Positions 45,019 to 54,340 of a stretch of 64,000 nt of DNA are shown piece after piece (position 1 is the stretch's first letter; every line of letters starts with the position of its first letter). Source of the stretch: Comamonadaceae bacterium. Lineage in GTDB: Bacteria; Pseudomonadota; Gammaproteobacteria; Burkholderiales; Burkholderiaceae_C. The translations under genes and the position numbers were made by a program. Below the pieces are notes generated by a model that was not told the origin of the DNA, made no database searches, and worked only from the letters and a program-made list of their open reading frames with translations. Where the stretch lies: positions 32,141 through 96,140 of the forward strand of contig CANFLX010000007.1 of assembly GCA_947447985.1 (NCBI GenBank). The letters are read 5' to 3'.

Positions 45019-46379
45019 AACGGCATTTTGGGCATGCCTTTCATGCCCCCCATGCGCTTCATCAGTTTCATCATTCCGCCGCCGCTCATCTTTTTCATCA
45101 TGTCCTGCATTTGCTCAAATTCTTTGAGCATGCGGTTGACTTCCTGAACCTGCACGCCAGCCCCGGCAGCGATGCGGCGTTTGCGGGTGGCTTTGATCAG
45201 CTCGGGCTTGCGGCGCTCCAGCGGCGTCATGCTGTGGATGATGCCTTCCTTGCGCTTGATGTCTTTTTCGGCCTTGTCCATGTCCACCTGGCCAGCTTTG
45301 GCGGCCATGGCCGCGGGCAATTTGTCCATCAGGCTGGACAAACCACCCATTTGCTTCATTTGCTGGATCTGACCTAAAAAGTCATTCAGGTCAAAGGCTG
45401 CGCCACTCTTGACCTTGGCGGCCAGCTTTTGCGCGGCTTCCACGTTGATACCGGCCGTGACCTGTTCGACCAGCGCCACGATGTCGCCCATGCCCAAAAT
45501 GCGCCCGGCATGGCGCTCGGCATCGAACACCTCCAGTCCGTCGAGTTTTTCGCTGGTACCTGCGAACTTGATCGGTGCGCCGGTGACCTGGCGCACCGAG
45601 AGTGCAGCACCGCCACGCGAGTCGCCATCGGTTTTGGTCAGGATGATGCCGGTGAGTGGCAGCGCTTCCTTGAAGGCACGCGCGGTGTTGATCGCGTCCT
45701 GGCCCTGCATGGCGTCCACGACAAACAGGGTCTCTACCGGTTTGAGGGCGGTGTGCAGCGCCTTGATTTCGGCCATCAGCGCTTCGTCAATGGCCAGTCG
45801 GCCGGCGGTATCGACCAGCAACACGTCAAAAAAGTGTTTCTTAGCGTAGTCCAGCGCGGCCAGGCCGATATCGACCGGCTTTTGGTCGGCAGCACTGGGG
45901 AACCACTCGGCCCCGGCTTGCGCGGTGACGGTCTTGAGCTGCTCGATGGCGGCGGGGCGGTAGACGTCGCCTGAGACGGTGAGCACCTTTTTCTTGCGCT
46001 TTTCAATCAGGTGCTTGGCCAGCTTGGCGGTGGTGGTGGTCTTACCTGCACCTTGCAAGCCCGCCATCAAGATGACGGCCGGGGGCTGGGTGGCGAGGTT
46101 GATGTCGCTGATCCCTTCGCCCATGGTGGCGGCCAGCTCGCGGTTGACGATGCCCACCAGCACTTGGCCGGGTTGCAGCGAACCCAAGACTTCCTGGCCC
46201 AGTGCTTTTTCTTTGACACGGGCAATAAAGTCGCGCACCACGGGCAGTGCTACATCGGCTTCGAGCAGCGCCATGCGCACTTCCCGCAGCATCTCGGCCA
46301 CGTTGTCCTCGGTAATGCGCGATTGGCCGCGCAGCGTTTTGACCAGGCGTGAGAGTTTGTCGGTTAAGGCGGAGGCCAT
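45015..46379 (-). CDS. ffh: Signal recognition particle protein Ffh
   Basis: This 454-residue GTPase binds signal sequences of nascent membrane proteins with 4.5S RNA. It has an N-terminal helical bundle, G domain motifs GLQGAGKTTTTAKLA near residue 104, DTAGRLA near 187 and TKTDGDSRGGAAL near 245, and a methionine-rich M domain ending MMKLMKRMGGMKG. The ATG at 46379 gives MASALTDKLS. Confidence 0.97.
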   Translation of the reverse strand: MASALTDKLSRLVKTLRGQSRITEDNVAEMLREVRMALLEADVALPVVRDFIARVKEKALGQEVLGSLQPGQVLVGIVNRELAATMGEGISDINLATQPPAVILMAGLQGAGKTTTTAKLAKHLIEKRKKKVLTVSGDVYRPAAIEQLKTVTAQAGAEWFPSAADQKPVDIGLAALDYAKKHFFDVLLVDTAGRLAIDEALMAEIKALHTALKPVETLFVVDAMQGQDAINTARAFKEALPLTGIILTKTDGDSRGGAALSVRQVTGAPIKFAGTSEKLDGLEVFDAERHAGRILGMGDIVALVEQVTAGINVEAAQKLAAKVKSGAAFDLNDFLGQIQQMKQMGGLSSLMDKLPAAMAAKAGQVDMDKAEKDIKRKEGIIHSMTPLERRKPELIKATRKRRIAAGAGVQVQEVNRMLKEFEQMQDMMKKMSGGGMMKLMKRMGGMKGMPKMPF

Positions 46380-46481
46380 AGAAATCCAGTGTTGGGAAGT
46401 GCAATAAAACGGGGGCGAGCCGCGCCCGGAGTTTGCGCCTGTTCTCACCAGTAGTGGCTGACAAAAGGCTAAACTGTCACG

Positions 46482-47285
46482 ATGATTTTAGACAGCGCGT
46501 CTCCCCTGACCCTTGGCCTGAGCGCCGTGGCTGTTTTTTCCTATGTTTTGCCTGCACTTCGTGTGGCAAAACACGGCTCCTGGACCACCCGGCTGTGGGT
46601 CGCTTTGGCTTGGTTGACCCACGGCAGCCTGATTGTCCTGGGCTTTACCGATAGCCCGGCGCGTTTCGGCTTCGCGCCTGCCTTGTCGGTCACCGCCTGG
46701 CTGATCGCGACCAGCTATGCGGTGGAGCGTCAGTTGTACCCGCAGCTGCCTGCGCGCTGGGCCTTAAGTGCTGTCGGGGCCGCCTCAGTGGTTCTTGCCC
46801 TGGCCTTCCCGGGCTCCTTGCTGCCCGAAACGGCGTCGGTCTGGTTGCCATTGCACCTGGCCATTGGCGTGTCTTGCTACGGCTTGTTCGGCGTCGCCGT
46901 GGTCCACGCCTGGTTCATGAGCCGGGCGGAAGCCCGCATGCGACTGGGCATTGACACCCAAAGCGGTTTGCCCTTGCTGACCCTTGAACGCCTGACCTAC
47001 CGCTTTGTCGCGGCAGGCTTTGTGCTGCTGAGCGCCACCTTGGTGGTGGGCTACGGCTTTGGGGATGTGGTGTACGGACACGCCAAAGCCTGGCGTTGGG
47101 ACCACAAGACCGTGTTCTCGCTGCTGTCCTGGGCCACCTTTGCCGTGCTGCTGGTGGGGCGTTCCTATGGCGGCTGGCGGGGCAAGCGCGCCGTGACGGT
47201 GCTTTATATCGGTTCAGCCTTCCTCTTTTTGGCCTATGTCGGCTCGCGCTTTGTCATGGAAGTGGTCTTGGGCCGTACCCCATGA
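46482..47285 (+). CDS. CcsA/YpjD-like inner-membrane cytochrome c assembly protein
   Basis: This 267-residue protein has about eight membrane helices and conserved segments HLAIGVSCYGLFGVAVVHA and WRWDHKTVFSLLSW, with histidines that match the haem-handling family CcsA/CycZ. Genes of this type lie beside ffh in many proteobacteria, where their exact job is unclear. The next gene overlaps its stop by 4 bases. Confidence 0.85.
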   Translation: MILDSASPLTLGLSAVAVFSYVLPALRVAKHGSWTTRLWVALAWLTHGSLIVLGFTDSPARFGFAPALSVTAWLIATSYAVERQLYPQLPARWALSAVGAASVVLALAFPGSLLPETASVWLPLHLAIGVSCYGLFGVAVVHAWFMSRAEARMRLGIDTQSGLPLLTLERLTYRFVAAGFVLLSATLVVGYGFGDVVYGHAKAWRWDHKTVFSLLSWATFAVLLVGRSYGGWRGKRAVTVLYIGSAFLFLAYVGSRFVMEVVLGRTP

Positions 47286-47509
47286 AATACCTGCTGTTGC
47301 TGCTGGTGGCCTTGCTCATCCTTTGGCAATGGCGTACCTGGCGCGAACGTGGCGCCCCCGATGACACCCCAAGCCGGGGCAGCGCGGCGCACCCCATCGA
47401 GATGGTGGCCTGTTTGCAATGCGGCACGCATGTGGCCGTGTCCGAGGCGGTGACCGGGCGTCTGGGCAGCTACTGCAGCGCGGGGCATCGCCAGCGTCAC
47501 GAGGCCTGA
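47282..47509 (+). CDS. PP0621-type small membrane protein
   Basis: This 75-residue protein has an N-terminal helix (YLLLLLVALLILWQW) and a C-terminal cysteine/histidine cluster (ACLQCGTHVAVSEA, GSYCSAGHRQRH) that may bind a metal. The overlap with the preceding gene indicates co-translation. Confidence 0.8.
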   Translation: MKYLLLLLVALLILWQWRTWRERGAPDDTPSRGSAAHPIEMVACLQCGTHVAVSEAVTGRLGSYCSAGHRQRHEA

Positions 47510-47541
47510 GCGCTCCGTTGTCTCTTGCACATTCAGCCGCA

Positions 47542-48135
47542 GTGAGCCCCGACACGCCGCCTGTCGCCTTATGGACGCACGGCTGGTACGCACCGGCACG
47601 CCAGGTGCGGTCTCCCAACTTTGGACCGCGACCGGCGCAGGCCTGCATTGACCTGCTGGTCGTCCACTCGATCAGCCTGCCGCCTGGTGTCTACGGCGGC
47701 CCGGAGGTGGAGCAGCTGTTCACGAATCGATTGGACTGGGACGCCGATCCCTACTTCCAAACCATTCAGGGCCTTCAAGTGTCTGCCCACTTCTTTATCC
47801 GCCGCGATGGCGCTCTGGTGCAGTTTGTGGGTTGCGACGACCGGGCCTGGCATGCGGGTACCTCGTCCTACCGGGGGCGCGAGAACTGCAACGACGACTC
47901 CATCGGTGTGGAGCTCGAAGGCTTGGAGGGCGATACCTTCACACCAGCGCAGTACCAGTCTCTCGCAGACCTGGTGCAAGCGATTGCACATCACTACCCT
48001 TTGGCGCACATGGCAGGGCACGAGCACATCGCGCCAGGCCGCAAATTGGATCCGGGACCGGGCTTTCAATGGAGCGCCTTGCTGCCCCTTCTGGCAAATT
48101 TATCAATTAGCGCCCCCGCAACAAAAAATAATTAA
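47542..48135 (+). CDS. ampD: AmpD-type anhydro-muramyl-L-alanine amidase
   Basis: This 197-residue zinc amidase removes stem peptides from anhydro-muropeptides in cytosolic cell-wall recycling. Zinc ligands and catalytic residues show in LLVVHSISLPPG, RAWHAGTSSYRG, SIGVELEG and AGHEHIAPGRKLDPG. A GTG start at 47542 is chosen, since upstream codons read through the preceding gene. Confidence 0.92.
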   Translation: MSPDTPPVALWTHGWYAPARQVRSPNFGPRPAQACIDLLVVHSISLPPGVYGGPEVEQLFTNRLDWDADPYFQTIQGLQVSAHFFIRRDGALVQFVGCDDRAWHAGTSSYRGRENCNDDSIGVELEGLEGDTFTPAQYQSLADLVQAIAHHYPLAHMAGHEHIAPGRKLDPGPGFQWSALLPLLANLSISAPATKNN

Positions 48136-48512
48136 ATTTTCTTCATACGGGTTTGTACTAGCAAAGCGGAGTCGGTATCGCAACGATTTTTAATGAATCC
48201 AGCAAATACGGGGCATGGCAATGCAAAACCCCGTAAAACCCGCGTGATGCTTGGCCCTCCGCTTCCAGAATTCGCATTGACGGGACTTTCTGGGGTCCTG
48301 AATCGATGCAAAAACCGGCGTCGTCTGCGCCCAATATTGGTGCATCGGCACACCGGTGCCGAAAGATGGAATTTAGACCCGATACACTACCCGTAGTGGC
48401 TTGTGTGACCAAGACACACCAGATATAGTGCTTCTACGCTTTGACGGCCTCTGTGCTTTTGACAGGCCTCAGCGTCAGTTTTTGATAAAAATACCGATAC
48501 CAAAAGGAAAAC
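48136..48512. other. Regulatory gap upstream of nrdA
   Basis: These 377 bases are non-coding. They include a weak dyad after ampD (ACGGGG / CCCCGT, about 48209-48231) and, near the 3' side, the nrdA promoter with two NrdR boxes. I see no gene in the rest. Confidence 0.6.
48384..48431 (+). promoter_or_regulatory. Tandem NrdR boxes over the nrdA promoter
   Basis: Two 16-base sites, ACACTACCCGTAGTGG (48384-48399) and ACACCAGATATAGTGC (48416-48431), each match about 12/16 of the NrdR consensus. They start 32 bases apart, that is three helical turns, as in known nrd promoters. The second covers a -10 box TATAGT (48424-48429), with TTGTGT 17 bases upstream. Confidence 0.7.
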
Positions 48513-51431
48513 ATGCAAACCATTACAGTCTTGTCACCCACGGCGCCTTTGGCATCGCCCCTGGGCAGCGGAGCTGCAGAGACATCGGGCACCAGCGCCT
48601 ACGCCAGCTACCAGATCATCCGCCGCAATGGCGCGGTGGTGGCGTTTGAGCCCAACAAGATCGCTGTGGCCATCATGAAGGCCTCGCTCGCCGTGCATGG
48701 CACCCAGGGTGCGGCATCGGCCAGCGTGCGCGAAAACGTGGACGCTTTGACCCAGCAGGTCATCCGGGCCTTGATGCGTTCGCGTCCGGGCGGCGGCACC
48801 TTCCACATCGAAGATGTCCAAGACCAGGTGGAGCTCGGTCTGATGCGTGCGGGCAACCACGAAGTGGCACGCGCTTATGTGCTGTACCGTGAGCGCCGCA
48901 CCCAGGAGCGCGCCAAACAGTTGGCCGAAGCAACACCCGCGGCTCCCACCTTGCACGTGATGGACCGAGGTCAGCGCGTTGCCTTGGACGTGCGCGCCAT
49001 GACGCAGCGTATCGAAACTGCCTGCCAAGGGCTGGGCGCCGACGTCAAGGCCGAGCCCATCATCGCCGAGACCATGCGCAATTTGTACGACGGCGTGCCG
49101 ATGGAGGAGGTGTTCAAGGCCTCGATTCTGGCGGCCCGTACGCTGATTGAAAAAGACCCCGACTACACCTACGCCACGGCGCGCCTGCTGTTTCACACGA
49201 TTTCGCGTGAAGTGCTGGGCCGTGATGTGGCCGCGGCCGACATGCAGCAGGCCTATGCCGAGTATTTCCCCGACTTCATTAAAAAAGGCGTGGGCTACGA
49301 GCTGCTGGACGAAAAAATGCAGCAGTTCGACCTGGTGCGCTTGGGCGCAGCTCTGAAGGCCGAGCGCGATCTGCAGTTTGACTACCTGGGCCTGCAAACC
49401 CTGTACGACCGTTATTTCCTGCACCACCAAAAGACCCGCATCGAACTGCCTCAGGCGTTTTTCATGCGGGTGGCCATGGGCCTGGCGCTCAATGAGACCG
49501 ACCGTGAAGCACGGGCGATCGAGTTCTATGAAGTGATGTCCTCGTTTGACTTCATGTCCAGCACCCCCACCTTGTTCAACAGCGGCAGCCTGCGCTCGCA
49601 ACTGTCGTCTTGCTACCTGACCACGGTGCCTGACGATTTGGACGGCATCTACGAATCCATCAAAGAAAACGCCTTGCTGTCCAAATTTGCCGGCGGCCTG
49701 GGCAACGACTGGACCCGCGTGCGGGCGCTGGGTTCACGCATCAAAGGTACCAACGGAGAGTCGCAAGGCGTTGTGCCTTTCCTGAAAGTTGTCAACGACA
49801 CCGCTGTGGCCGTGAACCAAGGTGGCAAGCGCAAAGGCGCCGTTTGCACCTATTTGGAAACCTGGCATCTGGACATCGAAGAATTTCTGGAGTTGCGCAA
49901 AAACACCGGCGATGACCGCCGCCGCACCCACGACATGAACACCGCCAACTGGGTGCCTGATTTGTTCATGCGCAGGGTGATGGAAAAAGGCCAGTGGACC
50001 TTGTTCTCGCCCTCGAACGTGCCCGACTTGCACGACAAGTTCGGCGCAGACTTTGAAAAAGCCTATGTGGCTTACGAGCAGCAAGCGGCCCAAGGTTTGA
50101 TCAAGCCCTCGCGCGTGGTGGAGGCTGCGGACCTGTGGCGCAAGATGCTCACGATGCTGTTTGAAACCGGCCACCCCTGGATTACTTTCAAAGACGCTTG
50201 CAATGTGCGTTCGCCCCAGCAGCATGCTGGTGTGGTGCACTCCAGCAATCTGTGCACCGAGATCACGCTCAACACCTCGGACACCGAAACCGCGGTCTGC
50301 AACCTGGGCTCGGTCAATTTGCTGCAGCATTTGAAGGACGGCAAGCTCGACCACGAAAAGCTCAAGCGCACCGTAACCACGGCCATGCGCATGCTGGACA
50401 ACGTGATCGACATCAACTACTACGCGGTCAAAAAAGCGCGTGACTCCAACATGCGCCACCGCCCTGTGGGTCTGGGCGTGATGGCTTTCCAAGACAGCCT
50501 GTACGAATTGCGCATTCCCTACGCCAGCGAGGCTGCGGTCAACTTTGCCGACACTTCCATGGAAGCGATCAGCTATTACGCCTACTGGGCGTCCACCGAG
50601 TTGGCGCGCGAACGCGGCAGCTACTCCAGTTTCAAGGGCTCTTTGTGGGACCAGGGCATTTTGCCGTTTGACACGCTGGACATGCTGGCCAAAGCCCGTG
50701 GCGGCTATGTGGAAGTGGACCGCTCCAGCACCATGGACTGGGACGCACTGCGCCGCAAGATCGCCAAGGACGGCATGCGCAACTCCAATTGCGTGGCGAT
50801 TGCACCCACGGCCACCATCTCCAACATCATTGGCGTGGACGCGTCGATCGAACCTTGCTTTGGCAACCTGTCGGTCAAGTCCAATCTGTCGGGCGAATTC
50901 ACAGTGGTCAACAGCTACCTGGTGCGCGACCTCAAGCGCATCGGCCTGTGGGACGACGTGATGGTGATGGACCTCAAGCACTTCGACGGCTCGCTGAGCC
51001 CCATGGACCGCGTTCCCAACGACATCAAGCAGTTGTACGCCACCGCGTTTGAAGTGGAAACCCGCTGGTTGGTGGAAGCTGCAGCCCGTCGCCAAAAATG
51101 GATTGACCAGGCCCAGTCGCTCAACATCTACATGGCAGGCGCCTCCGGCAAAAAGCTGGACGACACCTACAAGCTGGCCTGGGTTCGTGGCCTGAAAACC
51201 ACCTACTACCTGCGCACCATGTCAGCCACCCATGCGGAGAAATCCACGGTCAGCTCCGGCCGCATGAACGCGGTGTCTTCGCAGTCCAGCGCACCGTCGG
51301 GCGCTCAGTCTTCGTCCTTGCTCGAAGCGGCAGCCGCCGCTGCGCAAGAGCAAATGACCTTGAGCGCCAATGCGGCCACCGACATCAAGTTTTGCGGCGT
51401 TGATGACCCGACCTGCGAGTCGTGCCAATAA
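48513..51431 (+). CDS. nrdA: Class Ia ribonucleotide reductase, large subunit
   Basis: This 972-residue subunit reduces ribonucleoside diphosphates. The extra N-terminal length holds two ATP-cone regulatory domains (about residues 32-135 and 150-245) instead of one. The catalytic core has SCYLTTVPDDLDGIY with the first cysteine, NLCTEI and PTATISNIIGVDASIEP. The C-terminal redox tail ends DPTCESCQ. It is followed by nrdB after 108 bases. Confidence 0.97.
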   Translation: MQTITVLSPTAPLASPLGSGAAETSGTSAYASYQIIRRNGAVVAFEPNKIAVAIMKASLAVHGTQGAASASVRENVDALTQQVIRALMRSRPGGGTFHIEDVQDQVELGLMRAGNHEVARAYVLYRERRTQERAKQLAEATPAAPTLHVMDRGQRVALDVRAMTQRIETACQGLGADVKAEPIIAETMRNLYDGVPMEEVFKASILAARTLIEKDPDYTYATARLLFHTISREVLGRDVAAADMQQAYAEYFPDFIKKGVGYELLDEKMQQFDLVRLGAALKAERDLQFDYLGLQTLYDRYFLHHQKTRIELPQAFFMRVAMGLALNETDREARAIEFYEVMSSFDFMSSTPTLFNSGSLRSQLSSCYLTTVPDDLDGIYESIKENALLSKFAGGLGNDWTRVRALGSRIKGTNGESQGVVPFLKVVNDTAVAVNQGGKRKGAVCTYLETWHLDIEEFLELRKNTGDDRRRTHDMNTANWVPDLFMRRVMEKGQWTLFSPSNVPDLHDKFGADFEKAYVAYEQQAAQGLIKPSRVVEAADLWRKMLTMLFETGHPWITFKDACNVRSPQQHAGVVHSSNLCTEITLNTSDTETAVCNLGSVNLLQHLKDGKLDHEKLKRTVTTAMRMLDNVIDINYYAVKKARDSNMRHRPVGLGVMAFQDSLYELRIPYASEAAVNFADTSMEAISYYAYWASTELARERGSYSSFKGSLWDQGILPFDTLDMLAKARGGYVEVDRSSTMDWDALRRKIAKDGMRNSNCVAIAPTATISNIIGVDASIEPCFGNLSVKSNLSGEFTVVNSYLVRDLKRIGLWDDVMVMDLKHFDGSLSPMDRVPNDIKQLYATAFEVETRWLVEAAARRQKWIDQAQSLNIYMAGASGKKLDDTYKLAWVRGLKTTYYLRTMSATHAEKSTVSSGRMNAVSSQSSAPSGAQSSSLLEAAAAAAQEQMTLSANAATDIKFCGVDDPTCESCQ

Positions 51432-51539
51432 AGGCCCAGGACGCAGCCTGCGCTGCGTCAATTAAATCTGTGATTTGGCGCGCAAAAGCTATGAAATTTG
51501 CGCGCCTAAACGCATAATCTGTGAATTGGAAAAAAATCT

Positions 51540-52721
51540 ATGTTGACCTGGGAAGAAGATATCAAGCCCGCGACGCAAAATGTGTTTGCGAACCCCGCGG
51601 CCGACGCTTTTTTTGCCCCTCCTGCCAGTCCGGCCGCAGCGGCTGTTTCGGACTTTGAGCGTCCCACCGTCACCGCTGCCGTAGCATTTGCCCATGAGGC
51701 CAGCCGCCGTGTCAAGGCATCCGACAAGCGCATCATCAATGGCCAAACCGACGTGAACCAGTTGGTGCCCTTCAAGTACAAATGGGCTTGGGAAAAATAC
51801 CTCGCCACCTGTGCCAACCACTGGATGCCGCAAGAGGTCAACATGACCCGCGACATTGCACTGTGGAAAGACCCCAATGGCCTGACCGAGGACGAGCGCC
51901 GCATCATCAAGCGCAACCTGGGCTTCTTTACGACGGCCGATTCGCTGGCCGCTAACAACATTGTGCTGGGCACCTACCGCCATATCACCGCGCCTGAATG
52001 CCGTCAGTTTTTGCTGCGCCAGGCGTTTGAGGAGGCGATCCATACCCACGCCTACCAGTACATCGTCGAATCGCTGGGTTTGGACGAAGGCGAAATTTTC
52101 AGCGCCTACAACGAAGTCAAATCGATTCGCGACAAAGACCAGTTCCTGATCCCCTTCATTGACGCGATCATGGATCCGCACTTCCATACCGGCACACCCG
52201 AGACCGACCAGACGCTGCTCAAGTCGCTCATCGTGTTTGCCTGCCTGATGGAAGGGTTGTTCTTCTATGTCGGCTTTACCCAGATTCTGGCGTTGGGTCG
52301 ACAAAACAAAATGACCGGTGCTGCTGAGCAATACCAGTACATCCTGCGCGACGAGTCCATGCATTGCAACTTCGGCATCGATTTGATCAACCAGCTCAAA
52401 GCTGAAAACCCCCACCTGTGGACGGCCGAATTCAAGGCTGAGATCAAGGGGCTGTTTGAAACTGCGGTGGAACTGGAGTACCGCTATGCCGAAGACACCA
52501 TGCCGCGCGGTGTGCTGGGCATGAACGCGTCCATGTTCAAAGGTTATTTGCGCTACATCGCCAACCGCCGTGCCACCCAAATTGGCTTGGAGGCGCTGTT
52601 CCCCCACGAGGAAAACCCCTTCCCTTGGATGAGCGAAATGATCGATTTGAAGAAAGAACGCAATTTCTTCGAAACCCGTGTTATCGAATACCAGTCTGGT
52701 GGAGCCTTGTCTTGGGACTAA
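51540..52721 (+). CDS. nrdB: Class Ia ribonucleotide reductase, small subunit
   Basis: This 393-residue diiron protein generates the tyrosyl radical for NrdA. Iron ligands are seen in [16 protein letters not shown] near residue 160 and [14 protein letters not shown] near 270. The C-terminal tail ([10 protein letters not shown]) docks into NrdA. A weak GGAAAAAAA precedes the ATG. Confidence 0.96.
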   Translation: MLTWEEDIKPATQNVFANPAADAFFAPPASPAAAAVSDFERPTVTAAVAFAHEASRRVKASDKRIINGQTDVNQLVPFKYKWAWEKYLATCANHWMPQEVNMTRDIALWKDPNGLTEDERRIIKRNLGFFTTADSLAANNIVLGTYRHITAPECRQFLLRQAFEEAIHTHAYQYIVESLGLDEGEIFSAYNEVKSIRDKDQFLIPFIDAIMDPHFHTGTPETDQTLLKSLIVFACLMEGLFFYVGFTQILALGRQNKMTGAAEQYQYILRDESMHCNFGIDLINQLKAENPHLWTAEFKAEIKGLFETAVELEYRYAEDTMPRGVLGMNASMFKGYLRYIANRRATQIGLEALFPHEENPFPWMSEMIDLKKERNFFETRVIEYQSGGALSWD

Positions 52722-52748
52722 GCTTTTGAACCGGACTCGCGTACATTT

Positions 52749-52788
52749 CACAGCCCCGTTCGCCCTTGCTGGCGCGCGCGGGGCTGTG
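52749..52788 (+). terminator. Hairpin after nrdB
   Basis: The perfect 10-bp stem CACAGCCCCG / CGGGGCTGTG lies 27 bases after the stop. There is no U run. Confidence 0.4.
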
Positions 52789-52886
52789 GTCCCGCATTCA
52801 TGTTGCTGGGAACCTGCCCAACCACATGAATCTCTTTTTGCTACTCAAGTGCAAAAAGTGCTCTTTGTAAACTGATCAAGGAGAAA

Positions 52887-53465
52887 ATGATGGCAACTGC
52901 AAAAAAACCGGCCGCAAAGAAGGCCGCTCCCGCAACCAAAGTGGCGGCAAAAAAAGCGGCTCCAGCCGCGCCAGCGAAGAAAGCTGTAGCAAAGAAAGCT
53001 GCTGCACCGGCTAAAAAAGTAGCCGCGAAAAAAGCAGCGCCTGCCAAGGCAGCGCCCGCTAAAGCAGCAGCGAAAAAAGCCCCTGCGAAAAAAGCTGCAC
53101 CCGCTAAAAAGGCGGCACCAGCCAAAGCTGCCGTGAAGGCCCCTGCGAAAAAAGCAGCACCCGCAAAAAAGGCAGCAGCCAAAAAAGCGGTCGTGAAAAA
53201 GGCAGCGCCAGCTAAAAAGGCAGCGCCTGCGAAGAAGGCTGCACCCGCCAAAAAAGCAGCAGCAAAGAAAGCCGCTCCTAAGAAGGCTGCCCCTGCGAAG
53301 AAGCCTGCCGCTAAGAAAGCAGCCGCTCCGAAGAAGGCCGCTCCTAAGAAGGCTGCCCCTGCGAAGAAGCCTGCCGCTAAGAAAGCAGCCCCTGCTGCCG
53401 CACCTGCGCAGACGACGCTCAACCCCAAGGCTGCATGGCCTTTTCCCAGCGCGACAAAGCCTTAA
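52887..53465 (+). CDS. Histone H1-like Lys/Ala-rich protein
   Basis: This 192-residue protein is built almost wholly of KKAAPAK-type repeats, as in the H1-like tail of eukaryotic histones and bacterial HctB/AlgP/BpH1 proteins. It should be intrinsically disordered, highly basic and DNA-binding. The last ~20 residues (TTLNPKAAWPFPS) are not repetitive. AAGGAG precedes the double ATG. The DNA includes a 54-bp exact internal duplication. Confidence 0.88.
   Translation: MMATAKKPAAKKAAPATKVAAKKAAPAAPAKKAVAKKAAAPAKKVAAKKAAPAKAAPAKAAAKKAPAKKAAPAKKAAPAKAAVKAPAKKAAPAKKAAAKKAVVKKAAPAKKAAPAKKAAPAKKAAAKKAAPKKAAPAKKPAAKKAAAPKKAAPKKAAPAKKPAAKKAAPAAAPAQTTLNPKAAWPFPSATKP
53271..53390 (+). repeat. 54-bp direct repeat inside the H1-like gene
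   Basis: Bases 53271-53324 recur unchanged at 53337-53390, a shift of 66 bases (22 codons). This preserves the frame and permits length variation by slippage or recombination. Confidence 0.85.
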
Positions 53466-53485
53466 TCCGTTTTGTAGCTGGAACC

Positions 53486-53521
53486 AAAGCCTGGCATCTC
53501 TTGCAGATGCCGGGCTTTTTT
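53486..53521 (+). terminator. Intrinsic terminator after the H1-like gene
   Basis: The stem AAGCCTGGCATCT / AGATGCCGGGCTT with loop CTTGC is followed by a T run. Confidence 0.85.
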
Positions 53522-53541
53522 ACGTCTATGCGCGGCGGTAT

Positions 53542-54300
53542 TTAAGGGTAGAAGGCTTGCAGCCGGTATCCCGTGACACGCGACGTAGAGGCAGGATCGT
53601 TCCATTGAACCCACAGATCAATCGGAGTCGCAGACTGGCTTTGCAGCCCATCTTCTGGAGCAGCCCATTCTTTGCGCGGGTAGACCTTGCGCGCAAGCAC
53701 CTCGTCAGCGGCATCGGTGAGCGTGAGGGCCAGCGATGGCGCTTCCAGAGTCAGCCTCGAGCGGTTGCTGATCATGGCCTTGAGGTGAAAAGCGTTGGCG
53801 CCGGCCGAGGTCAGGCTGGAGTCATCAATGACCAGAGCGCTGCTTTGACGCAATGCACACCGCGTCGGCGGGCACAGGGTCTGCAACCCGATTGCAATCG
53901 CCGGCTGTGCATCCGGCAGGACCCGGTAGGCATCCATGCCCACCTGGGCTGTGAGCGCGGTAATTAATAGAAGTAAGGCTCCGAAGGAGGCGCGGCGGTC
54001 ATTGCGCTGCGAGGGTGCGGGCGCAGTGGGGGGTGGGGCGCTGCGCGATCGCGGAGGCTCCGACATGGTGGATGTCGCGTCGATGGGCGCTAAGGGCTCG
54101 TCCGGCGCCATCGTTTCTTGCCGCTGAAGGAGGGGCTCCTCCAACACAGCGGCTTGAACCACCGGCGCGGTGGTGTGGGCCTGGGCCATGAAAACCTCTT
54201 GGCATACACCGCAGCGCACCCAACCTTGCGCGAGCTCCAATTGCTCTTCAGACACCAGAAACGCCGTGGCGCACTGGGGGCAGTGGGTCCTCAAGTCCAT
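53542..54300 (-). CDS. Zinc-ribbon and DUF3426 membrane protein
   Basis: This 252-residue protein has an N-terminal MJ0042-type zinc ribbon (HCPQCATAFLV and VRCGVCQEVF), a Pro/Ala-rich linker, one membrane helix near residues 105-125 and a C-terminal DUF3426 domain outside the membrane. The function is unknown. The gene is next to prmA on the same strand, as in other Burkholderiales. Confidence 0.87.
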   Translation of the reverse strand: MDLRTHCPQCATAFLVSEEQLELAQGWVRCGVCQEVFMAQAHTTAPVVQAAVLEEPLLQRQETMAPDEPLAPIDATSTMSEPPRSRSAPPPTAPAPSQRNDRRASFGALLLLITALTAQVGMDAYRVLPDAQPAIAIGLQTLCPPTRCALRQSSALVIDDSSLTSAGANAFHLKAMISNRSRLTLEAPSLALTLTDAADEVLARKVYPRKEWAAPEDGLQSQSATPIDLWVQWNDPASTSRVTGYRLQAFYP

Positions 54301-54340
54301 GTCGAAAAAGTGATCAATGGAGCCCTGGTGACCGATGCGC

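Noticed and set aside
49734..51095. 453-codon minus-strand frame within nrdA
   Set aside because: It is antisense to well-conserved ribonucleotide reductase sequence with no domain of its own.
52841..53428. Minus-strand frame rich in Ala, Gly and Phe opposite the H1-like gene
   Set aside because: It is a reverse reading of the KKAAPAK repeat DNA. The plus strand has AAGGAG, a start and a terminator in the right order.
52887..53465. CRISPR-like or satellite repeat
   Set aside because: The repetition follows codons of a Lys/Ala-rich protein and lacks constant repeat-spacer units. No CRISPR array was seen anywhere in the window.
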